Below are positions 11,670 through 23,864 of a DNA stretch of 64,000 nucleotides, one piece after another. The notes below the pieces were generated by a model. It saw only the letters and a list, made by a program, of their open reading frames with translations. It was not told the origin of the DNA and made no database searches. This DNA comes from Pratylenchus scribneri. Lineage: Eukaryota; Nematoda; Chromadorea; Rhabditida; Pratylenchidae. The translations under genes and the position numbers were made by a program. The stretch covers positions 248,001 to 312,000 of the forward strand of contig JAQSEB010000050.1 in assembly GCA_030063045.1 (NCBI GenBank), given 5' to 3'. Numbering within the stretch: position 1 is the stretch's first letter; each line of letters opens with the position of its first letter.

Positions 11670-12466
11670 TCATTTCATTTTTGCCGATGATGAAGAACCA
11701 CTTCCTCCTTGCTGTCCATGTCCACCTCTCCCTCCCCTTTGTTGTGGTTGTTGGGGTGAATGTTGTTGTTGGGCTCGATTTGGGCAATCTGCAGCCAAAT
11801 GATCGGAGCCGTGGCAAATATAGCAAGCTTTGACATTTTGTGGGACTCGTTTGCATTTGGCCGCTTTATGATGACCAAATTGTCCACAATTATAGCATCT
11901 ATGAATGTGGATGGCTGACTTAAATGGCTCCAAAAAACAGAATCACCGAATTTCCTTTTCCTTTCTTTTGCCAAGTGGATGGATTCGATGCCCTCGGATT
12001 GGTGTTCCACCCAAACCGGTCACATTTTCAGCTTCCAAACCCCTTTTTCCTAATCGAACGATAAATTCTACCTCTTCTCCTTCATCCAGTGAACGGAATC
12101 CCGGCATTTGAAGTGACGATTGATGGACAAAAATATCATCATTTTGCTCCTTGGCTTCCTCGTAATCCGGTACAATGAAACCTGTCGAGGATTGCCTTGT
12201 CAAAAAAAACCCAAATACCAACCAAATCCCTTTGTCACGTTAAACCATTTGCACACCTTTAGGTTAAAAATATTCCCTTGAAAGATCCTTTTTAAACCAA
12301 CTCCGGTCCATTTTTGGCCAATATAGCCCTTGTATCGTTCAAAATCTTCTTCCGTTGGTTCCTTCCGTTGTGGTTCCTGCATTTCTTCACCTGCCCTTCC
12401 ACTTGCCGAAGGCAATGCCCGGGACAATTCATCCCCTTTCATGGAACCGACTTCCTCTTTGGACAT
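11670..12466 (-). CDS. lin-28: LIN-28 RNA-binding protein (cold-shock domain plus two CCHC knuckles)
   Basis: LIN-28 binds let-7 precursors and mRNAs and times larval cell fates. ATG 12466 (MSKEEVGSMKGDEL) to TGA 11670 gives about 220 residues in four exons, close to C. elegans LIN-28. The cold-shock domain starts YIGQKWTGVCKWFNVTKGFG, continues FIVPDYEEAKEQNDDIFVHQ (RNP1- and RNP2-like segments) and ends VEFIVRLGKRGLEAENVTG. Two zinc knuckles follow: CYNCGQFGHHKAAKC, with one extra residue as in nematode LIN-28, and CYICHGSDHLAADC. The tail is Gln/Gly/Ser-rich. Splicing at 12243, at 12187-12230 and at 11897-11946 restores each motif exactly. The 3' UTR carries lin-4 and let-7 seed matches. 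Confidence 0.96.
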
Positions 12467-13740
12467 TTGTTGCTAATTAAGATATTTGATGGTGGATTTT
12501 CATGAAATTAAACCTTTAGTTCGACCAAACGAAGTAGTGTCCAATAGTGCTTCCGCTTCCGACAAGGAGAAATGAAAGAAAAAAGAGGCAACAACCAAAT
12601 AGCAACAACAAAGTGACCACAAACAAGAAAGATTCAGTCAAAGAAGAGAATAAAACCGGGGGAGAGGCACACAGTGAGTGGACACTGGACACTGAGCACT
12701 GACCAAAAGGATGATTCTCTTCATCTTCATTCTTCACCCACCATTTGGTCAGGCGCTGGAGGGGTTATAGTTATAGTCAAGTGAAGAAGGATGATGCGGT
12801 ATTTCTGCTGGCTGGGTGGTCTGTTCTCCCGAGGGGAAGAGTGGTAAAGCTGCTGGCTTCATCAACAGCATATCGACGAGTCCATTTGCTGTTGCTTTTC
12901 TCCCTCGATAGCCTTGCCCGCATTTTTATTTGGTCAGATGGCCCCTTTGGGGAGAAGAGTTTGGATTGAATCCAAATTCTATTCAGTGGTCAATGGTCAT
13001 CCCTTCTATACCCCATTTCCGTCAATGGCTCTTTGCCAAAAGATTCGAAAGGCGAGAAAGAGAGAGGAGAAAATTGCAATTTTGACATATTTTTATTCCA
13101 AATGATTTAATTAATAAAACAATATTTATTGAAAATTAATACAAATCATAGATCTAATATCTCATTTGTTTTTTTCTTTTTTATTGTATTTTGTTGAAAA
13201 AAACTTTTTTCCCTTCTCGGGATCGAACTTGGACCAAAAAATGCAAAAACACTGCCATAACCAACTGCGCTAAATCAGCTAGGATGCTTTTTATATTAAC
13301 TTCGTTTTAATTAAATAGCTTTTTTGGTGAACTGTATAAAAAAGAACCCTTTTTCCCTTATTTGAATTGGCGCCAATAAATTAAATTTGACAATATTCAT
13401 TTTTTGAGGATAAATTGTCAGAATTTGTTTTCTTTTCCTCCAATTTTTAACATTCTCTATCTTCATTTCTTTTCTTCTTTCTGGATTAATTCCACTTTCA
13501 TTTTCACAAAATTTTTGGACGAAAAGAAAAGAATGAATGTAATAACTAATAAAAATCGAAAGAACAGAACAGAACAAAACAAAGTAAAGAAAGGGAAGAA
13601 GGAAAATCTTAATTGATAAATATCATAATTCTTTATCAAATTCCTTATAGCAAGCAAGCAACAATTATTTCACAAAAATAAACATGATGTTAAGCAAAAA
13701 TAAAAAAAATCGCTTTTTATTACAGATAAAATATAAAATT
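12467..13740. other. Divergent upstream region of lin-28 and syntaxin-17; tRNA-like fragment inside
   Basis: About 1.27 kb between two head-to-head starts. It holds the presumed promoters and a degenerate tRNA-like segment at about 13205-13290. No further exon was recognised. TATTACAG just before the syntaxin ATG could be a trans-splice acceptor. Confidence 0.4.
13205..13290 (-). repeat. Degenerate tRNA-like segment
   Basis: On the minus strand an A-box-like TTAGCGCAGTTGGTTATGG is followed about 40 nt later by a B-box-like AAGTTCGATCCC. The stems do not fold into a convincing cloverleaf, so this looks like a tRNA pseudogene or tRNA-derived repeat rather than a gene. Confidence 0.4.
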
Positions 13741-14852
13741 ATGTTTTCTAATTCGCCATCATATCCGCATCCATCCCAAATCCATCCATCTGGCATTGTT
13801 CGACCAAACGTCACTCATAATCACCAACAAGTGTTCCCTCCGAGCAATCCATTTAAGGGCAACAATTTTGAAGACGAAGATGGCAACAACGATTTGATCG
13901 AGCAAGAGACAGGACAGCAAATATCAATTTATGAGGAACAATTATTGCAGCAAATCAGTCGAGATGAGGGGAGGCTAGCCGAACTTAAAATGCGCCGGGA
14001 TCAGGTCAAAGACAATGCAGAGGCCAGTCAACAGCTTGAAAAGGTTGAAAATAATTTATTTGAATTGAATGAATAAATTTGATTTTTTTAAAGGATATCA
14101 ATGATCTTAATCAAATTATGCAGGATTTGTCACAGCTGGTTCATGTACGCACAAACACAAATAATTATTTTATTCATGATTTAAATTTTTAGGAACAACA
14201 TGATATGGTCGACAGCATTGAGGTTTGACAAATATTAATGATTATGATTAGCGATAGGATTTTTTGGTCGAAATATTTTATTTATAAAATTTGCCAAAAT
14301 AAGTCAATAATTTCGAGATAGGTGATTTTGGTTTTTCATTTTTAATGCATTTTTACATTGAAATATTCCTCGAAAAATGTAAATAATAGATCGAAAAATT
14401 ACGACGTCAAAAACATGAAATAAATGCTAAAATACATAAATTAATTAAGTGATTTTTTTCAAAAATTCGAAACCTAAAGATCCGCTACCTAACAATAATA
14501 TTTTCCAATATTACAAATTGTTATTTTCAGGATCATGTCGAGCAAACGATGCACGAAGTTCAGGCCGGCGAACGACATTTGAGACGAGCTGTGGCCACCC
14601 AAAGTGCCAAATATCCACTTGCCGCCGCTGCTGTTGGCGGAGTTGTGGCCGGAGGACCTGTTGGCATTTTTGCCGGATCCACCATTGCTGGAATTGCCGC
14701 CGCCGTTGGGGGCGCTTTCACCGGTAAATTTGCAAATTGGGAAATCGAAAATTAAATTCCAACCAATGTTTTAAGGTCTTTACGGAGGCAAATTTCTGAA
14801 GAAGCAAGCACTGAAACAGACTGCCGGGCCAACAGCAAATTCGGGCAATTAA
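13741..14852 (+). CDS. syx-17: Syntaxin-17 (autophagosomal Q-SNARE)
   Basis: STX17 is the SNARE on closed autophagosomes that drives fusion with lysosomes. Five exons (13741-14043, then about 14094-14144, a short one, about 14531-14724, and the last ending TAA 14852) give about 217 residues. The SNARE helix reads INDLNQIMQDLSQLVH then EQHDMVDSIEDHVEQTMHEV, with the zero-layer Gln in EQHDM. The STX17 hallmark follows: two hydrophobic segments forming a glycine-zipper hairpin (YPLAAAAVGGVVAGGPVGIF and STIAGIAAAVGGAFTGLYGG) and a basic tail (KFLKKQALK). Human STX17 has about 300 residues with an N-terminal Habc bundle. Here only about 100 Asn/Pro/Gln-rich residues and a short coiled segment precede the SNARE helix, so Habc seems reduced or unseen. 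Confidence 0.9.
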
Positions 14853-17175
14853 TTTTGGTGGCGATGAAATGTGCTCAACAAAAAATAATTCCGGTAGAAA
14901 TGTGCAAATTTGGCGAACATCAGATGAAAGAAATTGCACACTTTTGACCTTTGATCACCAAAATATGTCATAATTTGTGTTCAATTATTTCATTCCTTTA
15001 TTTCTTTCTTTCCTTTGTATCCTAATTTCCTGACGAGTATAAATTCTATTCTTTCAAACAAAAATTGGAGTTTGACCAGAAGGCACAAAAATGCCATACC
15101 ATTTTAGACAAAAAGCAAATAAAATATTCAGTCTGTGAAAAAAAGTTTGGTTATTTTTATTTGCACAATTTAATGGAATAATGGAGTCCAAAAATAAATT
15201 GGGAAATGCATTATAGCCAATTATGATGGGAGGGGAGAATGATTTTTGATGAGAAGATAATTGGATTGGAGGGGAATGGCATCAAATTACAAAATTGGAA
15301 TTTAGATGATCTTTGACCATTTATTCAATTAATTTATTCATTAATTTACAATAAATTCTCTCCAATATTCCACCAAATAACAAAATTTTAAAGGGCATTT
15401 CCAAAGGAGGAGGCATTTAATCATCCATTCACAGTCTGGTCTGGGGGATGAGCAGGCAAAATTCTCTTTAAAAAATGATTGATTATTCGCACAAATTGGA
15501 TGGAACTTGTTTATTGTTTTGACCATTTTTCTGAATATAATTTTTACGAATCACATTGAAATGAAAAGGTACCGGGAACAAAAAAATGAATGAGTGCACC
15601 TTAGGGAAAAATCCAATCCATTTTGATGATATTTTCCAAGAGAAATTAATAAAAAGGAGAATCCCTCTCATCCATTCTATGTCAAATGAGGCTCCAACGC
15701 CTTCAGAATCCCTTCGCTGCAAATCTCAAATCCATTTCCATAGTTCACATTCACAGCCTCCATGTATTATTTGTTATGTTTTGTGTTCGTTAAATTTGTG
15801 TTTGTGCGTAGATTTTCCCCACCCAAAAGGGCGGCTGATCATCGTCATCATCAGCAAATGAATGAATTGACTAGAAGAACGGAAGTGGAGTTTTTGTGGG
15901 ATGAACCTCTTCTTCAAGTTGGACGAGACAAATTGATGACGAGGGTGGGGGGATGACGGTAATAATTCTTCTTCCACTCAAACATAAACCATTTCTCCCA
16001 TACTCAACCAATATTGCGCACTCTTCTTCGTCTCGGCCAAACCCAAATTTTCTTCAAATTTTAGTGTGTGAACTGTGAATCCAATCTCAATCCATTCTCG
16101 AATATAATTCAAAATTGTTCCCCAAATCAATTCATTCTTTGAGTTGAGAGCGAAAATTTTACTCCTGAGAATTAGCCGATCAGATGCACACATTGATTTA
16201 TGATTGGGATGCCTCACGCAAAATGACGGAAAAACCCAAAAGGGATAAAAAATAATCACAAAATTTCCGATCGTTACGCCCAATCAGCCCATTTTCCAGT
16301 TCTTTCAAAATCTTTTGTGTTTAAATGAATTTTTCAATATTCAACTTTAATGAAAAGAGCAACCGGAATGGAAGCAAAAATAATTCGAAAATCATTATTG
16401 GGAATTTGTGTGGGGGAATTCGATCCCTTTCAAAAACAATTTGCCCTTTCCTTTCATCCAAAATAAACTTTTTGGCCACATAATCTCATAAATTAATACA
16501 AAAATGCATTTTATCAAAGAATTCTTTATTATTTATTCTATTTTTTATCCAAACAATTTGATTCTATAGACAAAAACATTCGATTTTGATTTGTTGACAT
16601 AATTTCATTGTGTAAAATTTGTCAAAAAACACTTCCGGTCCACAGCAGCCATAGGGATTTTGACATTTTTATTTCCCTCATCTTTCTTGGAAGAACAAAC
16701 CATAATCAAAAAAATGTATTTTCCGGTGCAATAAGATCAAAATTATGGCCAATTTGTAGGTGGAAAAAATAGGATGGCCTACAGCTGCGGAAGAGGGATT
16801 TTAGTCGGCTGTCACCAGCAACAACGACTCCAATCCCGCCCTATATTCCTCATCTTTCAGTCGACTGTGCTGCCTATTTTGAGATTCTTTCTAGGCTATT
16901 CTAGCTGTGGCCACCGAATGGCCATTCCTCCCATTCCATTTCATCTACTATTCTTTCTCCTCTATACATTCCAGCTGGCATTACATTAAACAGAGTTTGC
17001 TTTTTCCACCAAACAAAACCCTTCATTGCCGCCGTTCTTCTCCTTTCTGCGCGTTGCGTTATAATTTATGTTTATTTTATTCTTTACTTCCTTTTTATTA
17101 CTCATTCGATTTTCCTTGAACCAAAATCAAACCATATCAAACGTTAAACCGTTCAAATTTTACTCTAAAAGACAA
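14853..17175. other. Intergenic stretch, no gene recognised
   Basis: About 2.3 kb after syntaxin-17. A minus-strand open frame at 15978-16283 has a fairly protein-like C-terminal half but no homology I recognise and no supporting splice sites, so it is not called. Confidence 0.45.
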
Positions 17176-17177
17176 AA

Positions 17178-18500
17178 CTAGACCCGGGGGCAAGCCCCGG
17201 GTCTAGTTATTTTTAACAGCCATCATGTAGTGTGGTGGTGATTATGTTTGTTCAGTATTTAAAAACCTTTTCCTAGAGTTGTACATTTTTTGTTGTTTAG
17301 GGGGGCTTCGCCCCCCTTTTGGAGGGTTTAGGGGCTCCGCCCCCTTTAGGCGCGAGCTAAGCGAGCGCGACTTATTCATGAAATAAATTAATAATATATA
17401 TCAATGAAGGATGTAAATTCTGAATTTAATATTATTTTTTTTATAAAGTTGCATGGCAACAAAATTGTGCTTAGCAACTTTTTTGCGCAACTTTAAAAAA
17501 ATCCCAAAAATTTGGATTTAAGATATTTTTACTTATATTATTCTATTACATCAAAATTTTTCTACAGAACTTTGCGGAATTTAATAAAAATTTTTAAGAA
17601 ATATTTTCATTCTTTATAGATTAGATATAAAAATACACTTTTAATAATATAAAACTTATACTTCATAATTATTTATTTTTTTTCGGTTTGTACTTTCTCG
17701 TTGGTCAGGGGGGTTAGGGGGAGGGGTCCGCTACGCTCGGCCTCGGCTCCCTCCGCTCGGTCGGCCCGCTCCGCGGGCCTCCCTCGCTCCGGGAGCCTCG
17801 GCCTCGCTTCGCTACCCCCTCCCCCTCCCCCCTGAAACCCCCCACACCCCCACCCACGAACAGCCGGCGCGCTTCGCGCGCCCCCATAGCTCGCTTCGCT
17901 CGCTCACTTTACCCAACATTATAATTTTGTTCATATTTATTAGTTTTTCCCACCTCTGAGTCATTTTTGGTGCTTCGCCCCTCATTTTAGTCATTTTTTG
18001 GTATTCGCGCGCTGCGCGCGCGCTTGCAGCGCGAGCTAAGCGAGCCCAATCATCATCATTTTACTCAGTTTTTCATGGGCTTTCGAATGGTATATCACAT
18101 GACATATAAAAATGTTCCATTCGAAAAATCTCGATTTTGGCACTTTGTGCCGAACTTTCGAGACCGGCACAACTCTGTGGCATGTTGTCCAAATTTCGAG
18201 ATCGATAGCTCATTCGACGCGCCTTTCAAAACTGCACAATATATGTCGGGCGCACGTTAGCGCGCTGAAAGCGCACCGAGTTATGGTCGAAAAACCTCAA
18301 AAAATATGGGTTTTAAACCGTTTTTGAAAATTTCAAGGAGAGGTCGTAACGGTGCCGTGAAAAATCTTTCTGTTTAAATTGTTGCGCACATGTCCAAGAA
18401 TCTTTGGGCAAAATTTCAGCCCAATCGTATGGTTGCGCATTGAGATAAAATTCGAGATGTGCCGCACCCCCCACAGAATTTACTGAAGGGTTTAAAATAA
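17178..18500. repeat. 1,323-bp hairpin-rich repeat unit, copy 1
   Basis: The unit begins with a perfect 12-bp-arm hairpin: CTAGACCCGGGG, a 5-nt loop, then CCCCGGGTCTAG. It contains many GC-rich short-loop palindromes in an AT-rich background, such as GGGGGGCTTCGCCCCCC, GGCCCGCTCCGCGGGCC and GCGCGCTTCGCGCGC. It repeats directly at 18501 with the same period throughout. Small open frames inside are by-products. A terminal hairpin next to CTAG(T) recalls Helitron or Helentron 3' ends, but no Rep/helicase is encoded, so classification is tentative. Confidence 0.85.
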
Positions 18501-19818
18501 CTAGACCCGGGGGCAAGCCCCGGGTCTAGTTATTTTTAACAGCCATCATGTAGTGTGGTGGTGATTATGTTTGTTCAGTATTTAAAAACCTTTTCCTAGA
18601 GTTGTACATTTTTTGTTGTTTAGGGGGGCTTCGCCCCCCTTTTGGAGGGTTTAGGGGCTCCGCCCCCTTTAGGCGCGAGCTAAGCGAGCGCGACTTATTC
18701 ATGAAATAAATTAATAATATATATCAATGAAGGATGTAAATTCTGAATTTAATATTATTTTTTTTATAAAGTTGCATGGCAACAAAATTGTGCTTAGCAA
18801 CTTTTTTGCGCAACTTTAAAAAAATCCCAAAAATTTGGATTTAAGATATTTTTACTTATATTATTCTATTACATCAAAATTTTTCTACAGAACTTTGCGG
18901 AATTTAATAAAAATTTTTAAGAAATATTTTCATTCTTTATAGATTAGATATAAAAATACACTTTTAATAATATAAAACTTATACTTCATAATTATTTATT
19001 TTTTTTCGGTTTGTACTTTCTCGTTGGTCAGGGGGGTTAGGGGGAGGGGTCCGCTACGCTCGGCCTCGGCTCCCTCCGCTCGGTCGGCCCGCTCCGCGGG
19101 CCTCCCTCGCTCCGGGAGCCTCGGCCTCGCTTCGCTACCCCCTCCCCCTCCCCCCTGAAACCCCCCACACCCCCACCCACGAACAGCCGGCGCGCTTCGC
19201 GCGCCCCCATAGCTCGCTTCGCTCGCTCACTTTACCCAACATTATAATTTTGTTCATATTTATTAGTTTTTCCCACCTCTGAGTCATTTTTGGTGCTTCG
19301 CCCCTCATTTTAGTCATTTTTTGGTATTCGCGCGCTGCGCGCGCGCTTGCAGCGCGAGCTAAGCGAGCCCAATCATCATCATTTTACTCAGTTTTTCATG
19401 GGCTTTCGAATGGTATATCACATGACATATAAAAATGTTCCATTCGAAAAATCTCGATTTTGGCACTTTGTGCCGAACTTTCGAGACCGGCACAACTCTG
19501 TGGCATGTTGTCCAAATTTCGAGATCGATAGCTCATTCGACGCGCCTTTCAAAACTGCACAATATATGTCGGGCGCACGTTAGCGCGCTGAAAGCGCACC
19601 GAGTTATGGTCGAAAAACCTCAAAAAATATGGGTTTTAAACCGTTTTTGAAAATTTCAAGGAGAGGTCGTAACGGTGCCGTGAAAAATCTTTCTGTTTAA
19701 ATTGTTGCGCACATGTCCAAGAATCTTTGGGCAAAATTTCAGCCCAATCGTATGGTTGCGCATTGAGATAAAATTCGAGATGTGCCGCACCCCCCACAGA
19801 ATTTACTGAAGGGTTTAA
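18501..19818. repeat. 1,323-bp hairpin-rich repeat unit, copy 2
   Basis: Direct tandem copy of the preceding unit with every compared landmark offset by exactly 1,323 bp and no difference seen. It ends in GAAGGGTTTAA without a third terminal hairpin. Near-identity implies a very recent duplication, tandem insertion or assembly artefact. Confidence 0.85.
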
Positions 19819-20361
19819 TTCAGAACCGAACGAATAAATGAAAGAAAAAAGGGTTACTCTTTACTTTTTATATTTTGACATTTTATTAATAATAGGATAA
19901 ATTGTCATTTATTCTAAATGTCTGGCTTTCTCCTGATTTCACATCATCCTTCACCTACTTTTTTAAAATTTTTGGGATTCTGAAAATTGAATACAAAATT
20001 CCGAATTTCTGATCCGCATTCTGATTCTATGAAGCCAGATTATATCTGTTTTACTATGCTTCCTATTTTACTTCCCTAATTTAATTGTTTTCTTCATTTT
20101 TGGTATTTGCGTCATTATTTCAAAAGAATTTTGTCAATATGCAATGCGCATCATCCATCCAATCACTCAACTCAGTGGTCAACCCCCTCCATCCTCCACA
20201 ACTTACGAAATAATATTCATTTTGATCACATTTTATAATTTATCACATTTTTATTTACCTAAATTTTAGAAGAATTGGCTCTGCATTTGCAACCCCCATT
20301 CCATTTTTTTTCATCATCACCAATTACGTCGGCTGCCATAATTCCCCTAAAAACATTTCCA

Positions 20362-23300
20362 ATGGGTCCAAGAATGGCTGATGAAGAAGAGCGAAAATTG
20401 CACGTGAACAATGATGATGGGAAGAAGAAGGTGACAAGCAGAAACAGCAGCAGTACAACCAGCGAAGACGATGAAGCATTGGATGTGGACGATGGAAATG
20501 GATTACAAAAATTTCCACGACAACATTTTCATTTTGGCAATTATACGAGATATTTGGTTTGTTCAACGGTCTTAAATGAATTCATTAATTATGTTTTAAA
20601 TTTTTCAGATAATGTTTTTAAGCACACTTTGCCTTTCATTGGCCATGTCGAATGCATTGGCATTGAATTTCACTGTAATTTGCATGTACAAATCTGAGAA
20701 GAAAGAGGAAGATGAACAACAAATTGTATCAAATTCAAATCTTACAATTACAGGTAATTTTATTCTGTTAAGCATAAAATTCTGTTAATTTTTAGCATTA
20801 AATTGAAAAAAACTGCCGAAACCAAGCTCCAAGCCCATATCCAAAAATTTTCTAAGCAAGGAGAATTTTAGCAGAGAATGGCTAAAACAGAAAAGAGAAA
20901 ACCATCTTTTCCAACATTTAAAAACTTTCCATTCCATTTTTTAACCGAAGGCCATAAGCCAAACTAATATCAATTTATCTTTTTTAAGCTTTAATCCCGA
21001 GTTTTTAATTCTACTTTAAAAATTCTCGCCCTCTCCATTTTTTCCTCACAGATCCTTTTTTCCTTTCTTTCCTTCAGCCCTTCAGGGGCTATTCTTGTAG
21101 ATTAGTGAGGGAAACTAGAGGGAATAACAACCCCCATCCTCCTCCTTCCATAGGCGAAGTGGCAAAGGCAAGACCGACAGCCCGATACCCGGCGAAATTT
21201 GCTAGGAGAAGGGAAGTGAAAGATGCGAAAAACACTGCAATGGGCGATTCCCTTTCCCCCACCATTGGGTGCTTCCCATTCCATTTTATTGGGTGTTGGA
21301 TAGACAAAAGGCCCATTTTCCTCCTATAAATTCGCTTTACCTTTAATGGTGCGGGCCTAAAATCGTAGACCCAGCGTTAACAATTTTTGGCGGTCCACGG
21401 GAGTGGACCTTAAAAGAATGGATGGGAAGGGAGAAAGGTGGAAATATTAAATTTAATTTTCATCTAAATTTAATTTAAATAAAATATTATTTTTCAGAAT
21501 GGTCAAATGCCACCAATCCAAATCCAACAATTCGGCCAATGTTCAACAGTGCCGAACAAGCTTTGCTATTTTCGGCAGTTCCCGTTGGCACTTTGCTTGG
21601 CACCCTCCCAATCACCCCATTGACTTCTCGTTTTGGAATGCGCCGAACATTCACCGCATATGGCCTCATTTCCGGCCTCGCAACATTGTTAACCCCTCTC
21701 TCAGTCCATTTGGATTTTGGCCTTTTGCTGATTATGCGAGTTTTGCAGGTAAATTAAAAATAAAATTAATAAAAATTATTTTTTAAATTTTAGGGTATTG
21801 CCGTTTCAATTTGCTTTCCAGCCAGTGGTCAATTTCATCCAAATTTCATTTATTTATTCATAATTTTAGGCTCAATAATCGCCGATTGGGCGCCACTTCG
21901 CAGTGCCGGAACATTCATTGCCCTTCTCTCCTGCCATATTCAATTTGGGCCAATTTTGACAATGCCATTGGCCGGTGAACTTTGCGAATCCAATTGGGGA
22001 TGGCCGGCCGTATATTATCTTCAAGTTTGTTTACTTTAAAATTCGAAAAAATATATTTATAAAATTTTATAAAAAAAGTGTCTAATTTTATAAATATTTT
22101 AAATTTAAATAAAATAAATATTTTATATTAATAATTTAATTAGTATAATTAATTAAATCAAACAAATTTTGGAATCCTCAAATGAATTTTTGGATTAATT
22201 TGTTACTTTTATTATTCCCATTTTTCAATAAGAAAATTATCCACTTTTTGTTTTTCAGGCTTTCCTAACTGCTTTAGTGTTCGGTGCCTTCTATGCTTTT
22301 TATCGTGATTCCCCGCGAAAACATAGAAATGTTTCTCGGGCAGAAGTGTTCAAAATTGAACGAGGCAAACCACCATTGGATGCGGGCCCGGAACGACATC
22401 AAGTCCCATACGGAGCAATGCTACGCGATCCGGTATGCGAATTTAATTGAAATTTAAAATTCGAATTAAATATTTAAATATTTTTGTAACTTAAATTAAT
22501 TAATTCCGAATTTAATTCTTAAATTAATTATTTTTAAGGCAGTTTGGGGCGTTTTCCTTTGCTCAATGGGATCCACTTTCGGATTCCATGTTTTCATGCA
22601 ATATGGGCCAATTTATTTGAATCAGGCGAGTCCAAATTGATTAAAAATAAAACCTTATTTCTCCAATTTTTTAGACCATCAAATTTGACATCACTCGAAC
22701 TGGATTCGCTATGGCCTTGCCTCAGCTGCTGTCGGCATTGGCCAAATTCATTGTTGGGCCCAGCAGTGATCATATGACGTAAATTATTGCACAAAAAAAT
22801 ACAAAAATAATTTATTAATTTTCATCTTCAGTTGCGTTTCGGAACGAACCCGTGTTCTACTTTTCGCCACCATTTCTCAAATTTTAATGGCATTTTGCTT
22901 TTGTGCCCTTGCCCTTCTTCCACCGGACACCCCCCGGCCAGTGCTTCAAGGCTTTTTCACCGCCGTAACCGTTGTCAGTGGATTGAATTGCGCTGGGGTT
23001 GGAAAAAGCACCCAAATGGTTGGTTCTAAATTATTTGGGAAATATTTAATTTGCTAAAAAATACTGAAAATATCCAATGGGTTCAGAAGTTTAACTAGGC
23101 CCCAAACTTTATTCCCAATCAATAGATCAAGACAAGACGGATTATTTTGAATTTTATTTTAACTTTTGGCCTGCCGCGGGTCAAGTAGCTCAGTCGGTTA
23201 AATCAACCAATTTCTCTCCTTAGGGGTCGACGGTTCGATACCTGCTGGTAGCGGCAAATGATTTTTTTTATTTGTTTATTTTTTTTTTAATTTAAACCAA

Positions 23301-23864
23301 AACTGTTTAAAATTTTAATTCTCTCCAATTACATTTATATAGTAGTAGTTTGTGAATGTAGGACAAATCCTTAAACCATTATAATTTTTGAAATTATTCA
23401 ACAAATTAATTCCTTCATTCCCCATTCAAGATTTCACGCCAATTTGCGCATGTGGTCACTTCATTCAGTGTTTTCGTCTGTTCCATTACCATCATTTTGA
23501 TCCCAGTTTTGGTCAGTGCATTGGCCTCCGAAAATCGACCGGAACAAGTTTGTTACCTTTAGGGCAATTTAATTAATATATATTTATTTCCACTCTCTTT
23601 CAGTGGTCCCGCATTTTTCTGATTGTTGCTGTGGTTGTTGTGGGCTGTGTCCTTTTCTTCGATTGCACTGCTGAAGCCAGCCCCAGGCCCTGGACTTTCT
23701 CAAAACGGCGACCAGCGTCCATCAAAATTCAGCAGGCAATTGGCCAACAGGAAAAAGGAGAAAAAGCTGGAGGGACAACACCTCTTTTGGTGAAAGTTAC
23801 GGTGGACAATGGAGCAAAACAACAAGAAAATAATACAAACAACAACACGATGATTCCCATTTGA
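20362..23864 (+). CDS. Major facilitator transporter, SLC17 (sialin/VGLUT-like) family
   Basis: SLC17 members move organic anions or phosphate, driven by H+ or Na+. Exons join from ATG 20362 (MGPRMADEEERKLHVNN) to TGA 23864. A Ser/Asp/Glu-rich cytosolic N-terminus is followed by TM1 (RYLIMFLSTLCLSLAMSNAL, ALNFTVICMY), a lumenal loop with N-x-S/T sites (SNLTIT, EWSNAT), then AEQALLFSAVPVGTLLGTLP, the MFS loop TSRFGMRRTF, LLLIMRVLQGIAVSICFPAS, ADWAPLRSAGTFIALLS, GWPAVYYLQAFLTAL, LCSMGSTFGFHVFMQYGPIY, FAMALPQLLSALAKFIVGP, GLNCAGVGKSTQMISRQFAH and a final helix (IFLIVAVVVVGCVLFFDC). About 12 TM helices are present. Substrate cannot be assigned. Intron 20755-21497 is long; the last large intron holds a tRNA-like repeat. 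Residues EELALHLQ upstream are in frame but lack an ATG. Confidence 0.9.
23090..23405. repeat. tRNA-like segment in a dispersed repeat, within SLC17 intron
   Basis: A tRNA-like core (23171-23255) has matching ends TGCCGC and GCGGCA, an A-box-like GTAGCTCAGTCGGTTAAAT and a B-box-like GGTTCGATACC, but poor internal stems. Its flanks resemble 30950-31215 (for example GGACAAATCCTTAAACCATT here and GGACAAACCCTTAAACCATT there), so the tRNA-like core may be an insertion into an older repeat, or a SINE head. Confidence 0.45.

Noticed and set aside
15978..16283. 101-codon minus-strand frame
   Set aside because: The C-terminal half looks protein-like, but there is no ATG in good context, no domain and no supporting exon.
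17812..19650. Pairs of identical short open frames (60, 78 and 71 codons)
   Set aside because: They exist only because the 1,323-bp unit is duplicated; sequence is palindrome-driven and unlike protein.
23171..23255. Functional tRNA gene
   Set aside because: A and B boxes and end pairing exist, but the T-stem and anticodon stem do not form; treated as a repeat.
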